Shown: positions 25,740-35,229, counted from the stretch's first letter. The stretch is DNA of 64,000 nt from Sphingomonas sp. AR_OL41 (GCF_029911635.1 NZ_JARYTI010000010.1:83648-147647), one strand, 5' to 3'. The notes: generated by a model from the sequence alone, not told the origin. Program-made: numbers and translations.

Positions 25740-26930
25740 ATGACGGAGAACAAGGGCGCACTGCGCGGCATCCGCGTGATCGAACTCGGCCAGCTGATCG
25801 CCGGGCCGTTCTGCGGGCAATTGCTCGGCGACATGGGCGCCGAGGTGATCAAGGTCGAACCGCCCGGCGCGGGTGACCCGATGCGACAATGGGGACGCGG
25901 CGAGGACAAATTGTGGTGGGAGGTGGTCGCGCGCAACAAGCTGACCGTGTCGGCCAATCTGCGCGTGCCCGAAGGCCAGGCGCTGGTCCGCCAGCTTGCC
26001 GAGACGGCCGATATCCTGATCGAGAATTTCAAGCCCGGCACGATGGAGAAATGGGGCCTCGGTCCCGACGCGCTGCATGCGATCAACCCAAGGCTGATCA
26101 TCGTGCGCGTCTCGGGCTATGGCCAGACCGGCCCCTATAGCGAGCGCGCCGGTTTCGGCGGGATCGGCGAGGCGATGGGCGGGTGGCGCTATATCGTCGG
26201 CGACCCCGACCGGCCACCGAGCCGGATGGGCATCTCGATCGGCGACAGCCTGGCGGCGACCTATGGCTGCATGGGCGCGCTCGCCGCGCTGCATGCGCGC
26301 GAGCGCACCGGGCGCGGGCAGGTGGTCGACAGCGCGCTGTACGAAGCCGTGCTGCAGGTGATGGAAAGCCTCGTCCCCGAATATGAGGTGTCGGGTTATA
26401 TCCGTGAGCGCTCGGGCTCGGTGCTGCCTGGGATCGCGCCGTCCAACGTCTATCCGTGCGCCGATGGCGAGTTCCTGATCGGCGGCAACCAGGATGCGGT
26501 GTTCGCGCGGCTGTGCAAGGCGATGGGCCAGCCCGAACTGGCCAGCAACCCGCGCTATGTCGACCATCTTGCACGCGGCATGCACCAGGAGGAACTCGAC
26601 GGCCTGATCGCCGACTGGACGCGCACACGCACCATTGCCGAGGTCGAGGCGGCGATGCTCGACCATTCGGTGCCGGCGGGCACGATATTCCGCGCGCCCG
26701 AGATGCTCGCCGACCCGCATTTCGCGGCGCGCGAGGCACTGGTACCGGTCGAGACTGAGCGCTGGGGCACGCTGCACATGCAGAACTGCTTCCCCAAGCT
26801 TTCGGAGACGCCGGGCTCGATCCGCAGCCCGGCCTCGCCGACGGTGGGGCGCGACAACCAGAAGGTCTATGGCGACCTCGGCCTGGCGCCGGAGGAGATC
26901 GAACGCATGACGGCGGCGGGGATTATATGA
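25740..26930 (+). CDS. CaiB/BaiF family (class III) CoA transferase
   Basis: 396 residues. Class III CoA transferases move CoA between carboxylic acids through an aspartyl-CoA anhydride. The catalytic aspartate is visible as D169 in MGISIGDSLAA, exactly where the family has it. VIELGQLIAGPFCGQLLGDMG, VIKVEPP and NFKPGTMEKWGL are further signatures. The frame is open upstream inside hyuB, but the ATG at 25740 gives the family N-terminus. No strong ribosome binding site is seen, and coupling to hyuB is likely. It overlaps the next gene by four bases. In context it should activate the acid that the HMG-CoA-lyase-like enzyme later cleaves. Confidence 0.92.
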   Translation: MTENKGALRGIRVIELGQLIAGPFCGQLLGDMGAEVIKVEPPGAGDPMRQWGRGEDKLWWEVVARNKLTVSANLRVPEGQALVRQLAETADILIENFKPGTMEKWGLGPDALHAINPRLIIVRVSGYGQTGPYSERAGFGGIGEAMGGWRYIVGDPDRPPSRMGISIGDSLAATYGCMGALAALHARERTGRGQVVDSALYEAVLQVMESLVPEYEVSGYIRERSGSVLPGIAPSNVYPCADGEFLIGGNQDAVFARLCKAMGQPELASNPRYVDHLARGMHQEELDGLIADWTRTRTIAEVEAAMLDHSVPAGTIFRAPEMLADPHFAAREALVPVETERWGTLHMQNCFPKLSETPGSIRSPASPTVGRDNQKVYGDLGLAPEEIERMTAAGII

Positions 26931-27544
26931 GCGACGCGCGCGGCGCATTCGACGGCCATCTGGCGTTCGGCGCGCGCCCCGCGTTGATCGTCGTCGATGT
27001 CGTGCGTGCCTATGTCGACCCCGCCTCGCCGCTTTGCGCGCCGGCCTTCGTTGCCGCGCTGCCCATCATCGCCCGGCTGGTCGAGGCGGCGCGCGCGCGC
27101 GGCGTGCCGGTGATCTTCACCAATGTCGTCTATCAGCAGGGCGGTGCGGACGGCGGGCTGTTCTATCGCAAGGTGCCGGCGCTGCGCGTGTTCGACCAAG
27201 GCTCGGCACTGGGCGCCTTCCCGGCCGAACTAGGCCCGACGCCCGACGAGATCGTCGTCACCAAGCAATATGCCTCGGCCTTTTTCGGCACGTCGCTCGC
27301 CGCGACGCTCCATACCATGGGTGTGGATACGGCGATCCTGTGCGGTTATTCGACCTCGGGCTGCGTCCGCGCTTCGGCGCTCGATGCGCTGCAGAACGGC
27401 TTTCGCCCGTTCGTCGCCAGCGACGCCTGCGCCGATCGCACGCCGGCACCGCACGATGCCAACCTGTTCGACCTGCAGGCCAAATATGCCGAGGTCGTCG
27501 ATAGCGACGCGATCATCGCGCTGTTGGGGCAACCGCCCGCCTGA
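26927..27544 (+). CDS. Cysteine hydrolase, isochorismatase/N-carbamoylsarcosine amidase-like
   Basis: 205 residues. The catalytic triad of the cysteine amidohydrolase branch is present: D24 (ALIVVDVVRAYVD), K113 (IVVTKQYAS) and C146 (YSTSGCVRASA). Known members hydrolyse N-carbamoylsarcosine, maleamate and nicotinamide. The T/S-SGCVRA sequence with an upstream VVTK is the amidase pattern rather than the isochorismatase one. It overlaps the CoA transferase by four bases and ends the operon. Next to HyuAB, an N-carbamoyl-amide or a monoamide of a dicarboxylate is the most economical substrate guess. Confidence 0.85.
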   Translation: MSDARGAFDGHLAFGARPALIVVDVVRAYVDPASPLCAPAFVAALPIIARLVEAARARGVPVIFTNVVYQQGGADGGLFYRKVPALRVFDQGSALGAFPAELGPTPDEIVVTKQYASAFFGTSLAATLHTMGVDTAILCGYSTSGCVRASALDALQNGFRPFVASDACADRTPAPHDANLFDLQAKYAEVVDSDAIIALLGQPPA

Positions 27545-27643
27545 CGCCGCGCCCGGGTCATGCCGCCATGCCATTGTTCGGCTTGACCGTGGGCGGCGCG
27601 AGTGTCTGATGGCGAAGTAGATTATCGCTGCGGACGACACGCC

Positions 27644-29983
27644 ATGAACACGCTCGCCACCCCTTCCCGCCACGACACGCTGGCCGCGCTCGAAGCGCTC
27701 GACACGCGGCTGCGCTGGCTGTCGGCCTGGACGATCCACAATGCCAATCATCTGCGCGAGAAGCGCGACGGGCTGAAGGTCGGCGGTCATCAGGCGAGCT
27801 GTGCCTCGATGACCGCGATCATGGCCGCGCTCTATTTCCACGCGCTGCGGCCGCAGGACAAGGTCGCGGTCAAGCCGCATGCCGGGCCGGTGCTGCACGC
27901 GATCCATTATCTGCTCGGCAGCCAGAGCCTCGACCAGCTGCAGCGCTTTCGCGGGCTGGGCGGTGCGCAGAGCTATCCGTCGCGCACCAAGGATAGCATC
28001 CCGGTCGACTTCTCGACCGGGTCGGTCGGGCTCGGCGTCGCGGTGACCGCCTTTTCGAGCCTGGTGCAGGATTATCTCATCGCGCACGGCGCGCTGGCCG
28101 AGGCCGATGCCGGGCGGATGATCGCGCTGATGGGCGATGCCGAGCTCGACGAGGGCAATATCTACGAATGCCTGATCGAGGGCTACAAGCACGATTTGCG
28201 CAATTGCTGGTGGGTGGTCGACTATAACCGCCAGTCGCTCGACCATACCACGGCGGACCGCATGTTCCGACGCTTCGACGATATCTTCGAGACCTGCGGC
28301 TGGCGCGTGCTGACGTTGAAGCACGGTGCGTTGCAGCGCGCGGCGTTCAAGCGCCCCGGCGGCAAGACGCTCGAGGACTGGATCGATAATTGCCCCAACG
28401 CCGACTATGCCGTGCTGACCTATCAGGGCGGTGCCGCGTGGCGTGCGCGGCTGCTGGCCGATATCGGTACCAAACCGCATGTCGCCAAACTGATCGACAG
28501 CCATGACGACACCGCGCTCGCCGCGCTGATGACCAACCTCGGCGGGCATTGCATGGAGACGCTCACCCAGGCGTTCGACAGCGCCGCCGACGAGCGCCCG
28601 ACGCTGTTCATCGCCTATACGATCAAGGGTTACGGCCTGCCGCTCGCCGGCCACAAGGACAATCATTCCGGCATGATGAACCCGCCGCAGATCGCGGCGC
28701 TGCGCGCGAACCTCGGCATCGCGGAAGGGCAGGAATGGGCACCCTATGGCGGGCTGGGCGACAATGTCGCGGCCGAACTGAAGGCGTTCGTCGGCCGCAG
28801 CGCGCTGGCGCGCAAGAGCCCCGAGCCGCGCGCGCCGGCGGTGCCCGTGCCAGCGCGGCTGGCGGTGCCCGATGGCGAGGAGCAATCGACGCAAGGCGCG
28901 TTCGGCCGCATCCTGCTCGACCTCGCCAAGTCGGGCGCGCCGCTCGGCGACCGCATCGTCACCACCGCGCCCGATGTGACGCAGACCACCAATCTCGGCG
29001 GCTTCGTCAACCAGCGTGGGCTGTTCCGCCGCCAGGAACTGAAGGACGTGTTCCGCGCCGCGAACATTCCTTCGGCGCAGAAATGGTCGGGCCACGGCGC
29101 CGGCCAGCATATCGAGCTCGGCATTGCGGAGAACAACTTCTTCCTGATGCTCGCCTCTCTGGGCCTCGCCGCGCCGCATTTCGGGACGCGGTTGATCCCG
29201 GTCGGCACGGTCTATGATCCGTTCATCGCGCGCGGCCTCGATGCGCTCAACTATGCCTGTTACCAGGACGCGCGCTTCCTGCTCGTCGGCACGCCTTCGG
29301 GGCTGACGCTCGCGGCGGAGGGCGGGGCGCACCAGTCGATCAACACCCCGCTGATCGGCATGGGCCAGCCCGGCCTGACCTATTATGAACCGAGCTGGGC
29401 CGACGAGCTGACGCTAATGATGCGCCACGCCTTCGAGCACATTCAGGCCGATGACGGCGGCTCGGTCTATCTGCGGCTCAGCACGCGCGCGATCCCGCAG
29501 ATCGCGCGCGGTGACGACGACTGGGAGGAGGGCGCGCTCAAGGGCGGTTACTGGTTGCGCAAGCCGGGTACGCGCACCGACGCGGCGATCGTCTTCACCG
29601 GCGCGGTCGCGCCCGAGGCGCTCGCCGCGCATGAGCAATTGCTCGACGACATTCCGGGGCTGGGGCTGCTCGCGGTGACCTCGCCCGACCTGCTGCACCG
29701 CGGCTGGTCGGCACGCCGCGCCGCACGCTGGACCGGCACGCCGCCGGTGCCGTCGCATGTCGAGACCCTGCTCTCGGCGCTCGCCCCCGGCGCGGGGCTG
29801 GTGACGGTGATCGACGGGTCGCCCGGCGCGCTGTCGTGGCTCGGCGGGGTCAAGGGCATGCGCGTCAGCCCGCTCGGCATCGACCGCTTCGGCCAGACCG
29901 GCGACCTGCCCGATCTTTACCGCAGCTATCGCCTCGATGCCGAGGCGATCATCGATGCGGCGGCCGAGCTGTTCCTACCATAA
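27644..29983 (+). CDS. Transketolase / homodimeric pyruvate dehydrogenase E1-like enzyme
   Basis: 779 residues, thiamine-diphosphate dependent. The ThDP motif appears as MGDAELDEGN ending DYNRQSLD; HAGPVLHAIHYLLG, STGSVGLGVAVTAF and the pyrimidine-domain segment HIELGIAENNFFLML also fit. The overall length and the KDNHSGMM region resemble the homodimeric 2-oxoacid dehydrogenase E1 (AceE-type) and transketolase superfamily, but it is shorter than AceE and lies with no E2 or E3 gene. Transketolase activity would also serve the Calvin cycle, yet the gene is 21 kb from the cbb cluster. ATG 27644 is preferred over the frame start at 27602. It follows the amidase by 99 bp and may be separately transcribed. 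Confidence 0.75.
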   Translation: MNTLATPSRHDTLAALEALDTRLRWLSAWTIHNANHLREKRDGLKVGGHQASCASMTAIMAALYFHALRPQDKVAVKPHAGPVLHAIHYLLGSQSLDQLQRFRGLGGAQSYPSRTKDSIPVDFSTGSVGLGVAVTAFSSLVQDYLIAHGALAEADAGRMIALMGDAELDEGNIYECLIEGYKHDLRNCWWVVDYNRQSLDHTTADRMFRRFDDIFETCGWRVLTLKHGALQRAAFKRPGGKTLEDWIDNCPNADYAVLTYQGGAAWRARLLADIGTKPHVAKLIDSHDDTALAALMTNLGGHCMETLTQAFDSAADERPTLFIAYTIKGYGLPLAGHKDNHSGMMNPPQIAALRANLGIAEGQEWAPYGGLGDNVAAELKAFVGRSALARKSPEPRAPAVPVPARLAVPDGEEQSTQGAFGRILLDLAKSGAPLGDRIVTTAPDVTQTTNLGGFVNQRGLFRRQELKDVFRAANIPSAQKWSGHGAGQHIELGIAENNFFLMLASLGLAAPHFGTRLIPVGTVYDPFIARGLDALNYACYQDARFLLVGTPSGLTLAAEGGAHQSINTPLIGMGQPGLTYYEPSWADELTLMMRHAFEHIQADDGGSVYLRLSTRAIPQIARGDDDWEEGALKGGYWLRKPGTRTDAAIVFTGAVAPEALAAHEQLLDDIPGLGLLAVTSPDLLHRGWSARRAARWTGTPPVPSHVETLLSALAPGAGLVTVIDGSPGALSWLGGVKGMRVSPLGIDRFGQTGDLPDLYRSYRLDAEAIIDAAAELFLP

Positions 29984-30050
29984 GCCCTTGGCCGCAGCTG
30001 ATTCCGATTCCAGGCACGCGGCTCTAGGCAAGGTGAAGCTGCACCGATAC

Positions 30051-30068
30051 CATCCCGTCGACGGGATG
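30051..30068. promoter_or_regulatory. Perfect 18-bp palindrome before a serine hydrolase gene
   Basis: CATCCCGTCGACGGGATG is a perfect palindrome ending 11 bases before the ATG at 30080 and abutting the AGGAG ribosome binding site. It could be an operator or a hairpin that controls translation. Confidence 0.5.
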
Positions 30069-30079
30069 AGGAGATCGTG

Positions 30080-31354
30080 ATGCAGCGACGCGACGCTATC
30101 GCAGCCATCTTGCTGACGGCGGCACTTCCGGCATCCGCGCGCGCGCGCCGCATCGGGCCGGTCGCGACATCGCTCGCCCTCAACCGGACGCGGATCGACG
30201 CGGCTTTGCGCCGCATGGTTGCGGATGGCCGAGCGGCGGGCGTTTCGGCGCTGCTCTGGCAACATGGCAGCGAGCGTTATTTCGGCGCGGCGGGCCATGC
30301 CGATCGCGAGGCGCGCCGGGCGATGGCGCGCGACACGCTGGTGCAGATCTATTCGATGACCAAGCCGGTCACCGGCGTCGCGCTGATGCAGCTATGGGAG
30401 CAGGGCCGCTTCGGCCTCGACGACCCGCTCGAGCAATATATGCCGGCGTTCGGCATGGTCCCGGTCATTGCCGGCAAGGGACCCGACGGCAAACCGATCC
30501 TGCGCGCGCCCAAGCGGCCGATGACGATCCGCGACCTGATGCGCCATACCGCCGGCCTGTCCTATGGCATGCGCGATACCGCGGCCGATGCCGATTTCCA
30601 CGCGATCGACCCATTGGCGCTGGGCAACAGCCTGGCCGAGGCGATCGACAAGCTCGCGCGCGTACCGCTGCTGTTCGATCCGGGCAGCGAGTGGAGTTAC
30701 AGCGCGGCGGTCGATGTCCAGGCGCGGCTGGTCGAGCAACTCACCGGCGTGCCGTTCGAGGAACATGTCCGGCGCATGATCCTCGATCCGCTCGGCATGC
30801 ACGAGACCGGCTGGACCCAGCCGCCGGCGCGGCGTGCGCGGCTTGCCGCAAGTTATACCAAACAGGCCGGCGCGCTCGTCCGAGTGCCCGACGCGCGCAA
30901 CGCGGCGCTCAATTTCGGGCCGCGCCGGCTGACCATGGGCGGTGCCGGGCTCGCCTCGACGCTCGACGACTATATGCGTTTTGCGCGCATGCTGCTCGGG
31001 CACGGCACGCTGAACGGCGTGCGCATCCTCGCCCCCTCGACGCTGCGGCTGATGGCGACCAACCAGCTCGATCCACGCATCGTGCGGCGCTTCTTCCTGC
31101 CGTCCAAGGGTTCGGTCGGTTTCGGGCTGGACTTTGCGGTGCGCACCGCGCGGCCGCGCGACGCGCGCGAGAATCGCGGCGCGGTCGGCGAGTTCTTCTG
31201 GGACGGCGCCGAATCGACCCTGTTCTGGGTCGATCCGGCCAACGATCTCGCGGCGGTGTTCTTCACCCAGGTGACGCCGTTCGACGGCACGCTGCATCAC
31301 GACTTCCGCGCCGCGGTCTATGGCCCGGACTATCTCGGCCCGCCCGGCGACTGA
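30080..31354 (+). CDS. Serine hydrolase, class C beta-lactamase family
   Basis: 424 residues, exported: the N-terminus MQRRDAIAAILLTAALPASA is signal-peptide-like with a twin arginine. The catalytic SxxK motif is S92-M-T-K95 (QIYSMTKPVTG), and the YxN-like motif is in EWSYSAAVDV. The family includes class C beta-lactamases, D-aminopeptidases and EstB-type esterases. Length and motifs resemble the esterase branch, so resistance should not be assumed. ATG 30080 follows GAGGAGATCG; a GTG just before it is the alternative. It converges on the alcohol dehydrogenase gene with 13 bp between stops. Confidence 0.85.
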   Translation: MQRRDAIAAILLTAALPASARARRIGPVATSLALNRTRIDAALRRMVADGRAAGVSALLWQHGSERYFGAAGHADREARRAMARDTLVQIYSMTKPVTGVALMQLWEQGRFGLDDPLEQYMPAFGMVPVIAGKGPDGKPILRAPKRPMTIRDLMRHTAGLSYGMRDTAADADFHAIDPLALGNSLAEAIDKLARVPLLFDPGSEWSYSAAVDVQARLVEQLTGVPFEEHVRRMILDPLGMHETGWTQPPARRARLAASYTKQAGALVRVPDARNAALNFGPRRLTMGGAGLASTLDDYMRFARMLLGHGTLNGVRILAPSTLRLMATNQLDPRIVRRFFLPSKGSVGFGLDFAVRTARPRDARENRGAVGEFFWDGAESTLFWVDPANDLAAVFFTQVTPFDGTLHHDFRAAVYGPDYLGPPGD

Positions 31355-31367
31355 GCGAGCAAACGCG

Positions 31368-32402
31368 CTACGCCGCCTTGTCGAAGTCGATGACGATGCG
31401 GCCCTCGATCTCGCCGCGATGCATGCGGCCGAAGATGTCGTTGATGTTCTCGAGCCGGTCGGTGGTGACGGTCGCATGGACCTTGCCGGCGGCGGCGAAG
31501 TCGAGCGCTTCCTGCAGGTCGAGCCGCGTCCCGACGATCGAGCCGCGCACGGTGATGCCGTTGAGCACGGTATCGAAGATCGACAGCGGGAAGTCGCCCG
31601 GCGGCAGCCCGTTGAGCGACACGGTGCCGCCACGCCGGACCATGCCCATCGCCTGCTGAAAGGCGACCGGGCTGACGGCGGTGACGAGCACGCCCTGCGC
31701 GCCGCCGATCTCCTTCTTGATGAAGGCAGCGGGGTCGGTATCGCGCGCATTGACGGTGAGCGCCGCGCCCAGTTCCGTCGCCAGCGCCAGTTTCGCGTCG
31801 TCGATGTCGACCGCGACGACGTTAAGCCCCATGGCCTTGGCATATTGCACCGCCATATGGCCGAGCCCGCCGATCCCGGAAATTGCCACCCAGTCGCCCG
31901 GCTTGGTATCGGTGACCTTGAGGCCCTTATAGACGGTCACGCCGGCGCACAGCACCGGCGCGATCTCGACGAAGCCGACATTGTCGGGCAGGTGGCCGAC
32001 ATAGTTCGGGTCGGCCAACACATATTCGGCGAAGCTGCCATTGACCGAATAGCCGGTGTTCTGCTGGGTTTCGCACAAAGTTTCCCAGCCACCCAGGCAA
32101 TGCCCGCAATGGCCACAGGCGGTGTAGAGCCACGGCACCCCGACGCGGTCGCCCTCCTTCACATGGCCGACGCCGGCACCCACCGCCACCACATGGCCGA
32201 CGCCCTCATGGCCCGGGATGAACGGCGGATTGGGCTTGACCGGCCAGTCGCCCTGGGCGGCATGGAGATCGGTATGGCACACGCCGGTCGCCGCGATCCT
32301 GACGAGGATCTGACCCGGCCCCGGCATCGGTACCGCCACTTCCTCGATCACCAGTGGCTGGCCGAATGCCCGGACGACCGCCGCCTTCATGGTCTTTTCC
32401 AT
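31368..32402 (-). CDS. Zinc-dependent alcohol dehydrogenase (AdhP-like)
   Basis: 344 residues of the medium-chain dehydrogenase family. Catalytic zinc ligands are in [15 protein letters not shown] and GHEGVGHV; structural zinc is bound by the four cysteines of [15 protein letters not shown]. The NAD-binding motif is [15 protein letters not shown]. It oxidises short primary alcohols or reduces aldehydes, as E. coli AdhP does. The start is either ATG 32402 ([10 protein letters not shown]) or the internal ATG 32390; the first is used here. The frame upstream to 32531 is proline- and arginine-rich and not family-like. Confidence 0.93.
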   Translation of the reverse strand: MEKTMKAAVVRAFGQPLVIEEVAVPMPGPGQILVRIAATGVCHTDLHAAQGDWPVKPNPPFIPGHEGVGHVVAVGAGVGHVKEGDRVGVPWLYTACGHCGHCLGGWETLCETQQNTGYSVNGSFAEYVLADPNYVGHLPDNVGFVEIAPVLCAGVTVYKGLKVTDTKPGDWVAISGIGGLGHMAVQYAKAMGLNVVAVDIDDAKLALATELGAALTVNARDTDPAAFIKKEIGGAQGVLVTAVSPVAFQQAMGMVRRGGTVSLNGLPPGDFPLSIFDTVLNGITVRGSIVGTRLDLQEALDFAAAGKVHATVTTDRLENINDIFGRMHRGEIEGRIVIDFDKAA

Positions 32403-32551
32403 CGTCTTGCCTCGTATTTTCGGAGAGATTGGGTGCCGGGGGACCGGGTGCGGGAAATCGGGTCGAGGGTGACGCACGAGCCGGGCTGGTGCGGACGGCC
32501 GGAACCTGCCCGCCGGCGGCGGGAACCCCAATCCGCAAAGTTACTTATGCG

Positions 32552-33889
32552 TCAGCGCAGCGTGGCGAGCAGGCGGTCGAGCGGTACCGAGGCGAAGGCG
32601 GTGAAGGAGTCGGCGACGCCATAGGGCAGCAGCAGGGTGCGCCCGACAACCATCGCGCCGCAGCTATAGACGACATTGGGGACATAGCCGTCGCGGGTCT
32701 CGGCGCTGGGACGCAACAGCGGCTCGGTCGAGCGCGCGATCACCTTGGCGGGATCGCGCTTGTCGAGCAGGCAGGCACCGAGACAATAGTTGCGGATCGG
32801 CCCGACGCCGTGCGTTATGACGAGCCAGCCCTCGTCGATCTCGATCGGCGAGCCGCAATTGCCCATCTGGACGAATTCCCACTCCCAGCGCGGCGAGACG
32901 ATAATCGCGCCGCTGCCCCACTGGTAGAGATCGTTCGACTGGAGCAGCCAGATATTCTCATGGTCCTGCCGGCCGAGCATCGCATAACGACCGTCGATCC
33001 GTCGCGGAAAGAGCGCCATGCCCTTGGTCCCGCTGTGCGAACCGCTCAGCGCGTTGAGCTCGAAGGTTACAAAATCGTCGGTCCGCAGAAGCTCCTGGCG
33101 AACCGTCTCGCCGCCGAACGCTGTATAGGTCCCGAAATAGCTGACATGCCCGTCATCGTCGGTGAAGCGGACGAGCCGGAGGTCCTCGACGCCGTGACGC
33201 TGGTCGAAGGTCACCGGGAAGATGACGATCTGCGACAGGTCGCCCTCATCGCCATAGAACAGTCTGACCCCGGGGTCGCCGGGCGCGCCGCCGGGGATAT
33301 TCTCGATCGTCGGCGATGTCGCCCAGGGGCTCGGCGGATTGACGCGCAACGCGCCCTCGGCGGTAAACTCGCCGGTGCGGAAGATCATCGACGAGATGTG
33401 TCCCTCGCCGACGCCACGCAGCGACAGCACGAAGCGCACCGCGCCGGGTGACAGGCGCGACTGATCGGGATGGGCGACGATGCTCGGGTTGAACAAGGCC
33501 GCGGCCTCGAACGAATATTCCTCGGCGAAATAGGCGCCGATCAGCAGCACCTGCTCGGCGCTGACCTTGCGGCCGCGCGCAAAGGGCTCGGCCATGTCGT
33601 AATAGCGCCGCTCGAGCACGCGCTCGACGTCGCGGTGGCGATCGGCGAGGCTGGTGGTGACGCGGGAAAGATCGCTGCGCAGCGCGGCATCGCTCAGTCC
33701 CAGCACGCGGTCGACGATCCGCTCGACGCGCGAGCCAGAGGGTCCAGCGTCACCATTTTCGGCCGGCACGAACGGCCGCAGCACGACGCGCGCGGGCTCC
33801 GGGCGCAGCAACAGCTGCAGGTCGGTGACCGGGTCATCGATTGCCCGATCGACCGGCGTGGGTGGTGCTTCGTCGGGGCGTGGCGGCAA
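32552..33889 (-). CDS. Glycoside hydrolase family 130 protein
   Basis: 445 residues. GH130 enzymes are mostly inverting phosphorylases of beta-mannosides, with some hydrolases. Family features are the five-bladed propeller segments FNPSIVAHPDQS, GRYAMLGRQDHENIWL, MGNCGSPIEIDEGWLVITHGVG and GYVPNVVYSCGAM. An N-terminal helical region of about 100 residues precedes the propeller. The specificity is unknown, and no mannan-utilisation genes are adjacent. The start is uncertain: the longest frame begins with TTG at 33889 and no good alternative is seen. It lies upstream of the alcohol dehydrogenase on the same strand but 149 bp away, so it is probably separate. Confidence 0.85.
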   Translation of the reverse strand: MPPRPDEAPPTPVDRAIDDPVTDLQLLLRPEPARVVLRPFVPAENGDAGPSGSRVERIVDRVLGLSDAALRSDLSRVTTSLADRHRDVERVLERRYYDMAEPFARGRKVSAEQVLLIGAYFAEEYSFEAAALFNPSIVAHPDQSRLSPGAVRFVLSLRGVGEGHISSMIFRTGEFTAEGALRVNPPSPWATSPTIENIPGGAPGDPGVRLFYGDEGDLSQIVIFPVTFDQRHGVEDLRLVRFTDDDGHVSYFGTYTAFGGETVRQELLRTDDFVTFELNALSGSHSGTKGMALFPRRIDGRYAMLGRQDHENIWLLQSNDLYQWGSGAIIVSPRWEWEFVQMGNCGSPIEIDEGWLVITHGVGPIRNYCLGACLLDKRDPAKVIARSTEPLLRPSAETRDGYVPNVVYSCGAMVVGRTLLLPYGVADSFTAFASVPLDRLLATLR

Positions 33890-34036
33890 ATCGGTGTCCC
33901 TGCCTGGTCTCGCATCGCGTGCCGGCCACGGTACCGCGCCTCAACACGGCGCGCATCTGGTGTGCCCGAACGCGTCGGCCTAGTCGAGCGCCGAGATCAA
34001 CATCGAAGGAAGCTCGCCCGATCTGGCGCGATCCGA

Positions 34037-34690
34037 CTAGGCTTCGGCCGCGATGCTGCGCAGCGCGCGTTCGAAGGCCGCGGCCGGCTGGCCGCCCGAG
34101 ATGACATATTTGCGGTCGATGATGACGGCGGGCACGGCGCTTATCCCTTCCGCCTGCCACTGGCGCTCCGCCGCGCGCACCTCCTCGGCGTAAAGCCCCG
34201 AAGCGACCACCTCATGCGCCGCATCGCGATCGAGCCCGGCCTGGCCGGCGGCATCGACGAGCACGGCGATGTCGCCCGGATTGAGCCCGGCAGTGAAATA
34301 GGCCGCGAACAGCGCATGTTTCAGCGCGCGTTGCCGGTCGGCGCCTATCAGGCCAGCCCAGTGCAGCAGGCGATGCGCATCGAAGGTGTTGTAGATCCGG
34401 CTGCCCGGCGCCATCGCCATGGTGAAACCCACATCGGCGGCGCGCTCGCGGATCACCGCGCGGTTGGCGGCCGATTGCTCCGGGGTCGCGCCATATTTCT
34501 CGCGGATATGCTCGCCGATCTCCTGCCCTTCCGCCGGCATCCGGGGGTTGAGCTCGAACGGCTGGAAGCGGATTTCGGCATCGACGAGGTCACCCACTGC
34601 GGCGAGCGCCTGTTCGAGACCGCGCAGCCCGATCACGCACCATGGGCACGCAATGTCGGAAACGAAATCGATCTGCATCTGCCGGGTCAT
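34037..34690 (-). CDS. DsbA family oxidoreductase, FrnE-like
   Basis: 217 residues. A thioredoxin-fold protein with the CPWC redox motif at C15-C18 (VSDIACPWCVIGL) and the cis-proline in ISAVPAVIID. There is no signal peptide, so it is cytoplasmic, as for the FrnE/2-hydroxychromene-2-carboxylate isomerase-like branch of DsbA proteins. It probably acts as a disulfide oxidoreductase or isomerase, perhaps under stress. ATG 34690 gives the family N-terminus MTRQMQIDFVSD; the frame is open to 34789, but the extra part has no match to the fold. It stands alone between GH130 and a divergent lipoprotein gene. Confidence 0.9.
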   Translation of the reverse strand: MTRQMQIDFVSDIACPWCVIGLRGLEQALAAVGDLVDAEIRFQPFELNPRMPAEGQEIGEHIREKYGATPEQSAANRAVIRERAADVGFTMAMAPGSRIYNTFDAHRLLHWAGLIGADRQRALKHALFAAYFTAGLNPGDIAVLVDAAGQAGLDRDAAHEVVASGLYAEEVRAAERQWQAEGISAVPAVIIDRKYVISGGQPAAAFERALRSIAAEA

Positions 34691-34914
34691 GTCGCGGGCC
34701 TCTTCGCTGCTTTGGGTCGCATATAAGGTGTCCGCCGCCGCTTGCATCGCTCCTGTCGCCGAACCGGACCTTGTCGCGGTGCGGAACAATAAGGGAAGTG
34801 CCGGGTTAGGCGACGGGACAGGGTACGCCCGGCCGCGATCGGCGGCAGGGACCGCCTGACTGTCGTTACATACTGGGCTCGGGGCACCGAAGCTCCCGCT
34901 AGGGGTAGATGCAC

Positions 34915-35196
34915 ATGAACAAGAAACTGATCCTTGCCGCAGGCACGTGCCTGCTCGTTCTGTCCGCTTGCGGCCACAAGACCGACGCTGCCGACAATGT
35001 TGCGGCGATGGCCGACAACACTGCCGACATGATCGAGGAAAATGCGGCGATGGTGCGCAACGAAGGCGATCAGATGAGCGCCAACACCGAAGCGATGATG
35101 GACAACAAGGCCGACCGCATGGAAAACCGTGCTGATGCCGTGCGCGCCGCGGGCGAGAACCGTGCGGATGCGATGGACGACAAGACCAAGAAGTAG
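34915..35196 (+). CDS. Small lipoprotein with a helical Asn/Ala/Met-rich mature part
   Basis: 93 residues. The signal peptide ends in lipobox LSAC (MNKKLILAAGTCLLVLSACG). The mature part is a run of short repeats with Met/Asn/Ala/Asp spacing (DNVAAMADNTADMIEENAAM; NRADAVRAAGENRADAM), which would form one long amphipathic helix. It is probably anchored in the outer membrane with the helix in the periplasm. Function unknown. ATG 34915 has a better-spaced AGGGG than the ATG at 34909. A strong terminator follows the stop, so it is monocistronic. Confidence 0.8.
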   Translation: MNKKLILAAGTCLLVLSACGHKTDAADNVAAMADNTADMIEENAAMVRNEGDQMSANTEAMMDNKADRMENRADAVRAAGENRADAMDDKTKK

Positions 35197-35229
35197 GTCG
35201 CGGCGTTCAAGCCGATAGTATTCGAAAAA

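Noticed and set aside
30080..31354. Possible antibiotic-resistance beta-lactamase.
   Set aside because: SxxK alone is shared with esterases and aminopeptidases; length and remaining motifs fit the general serine hydrolase branch better.
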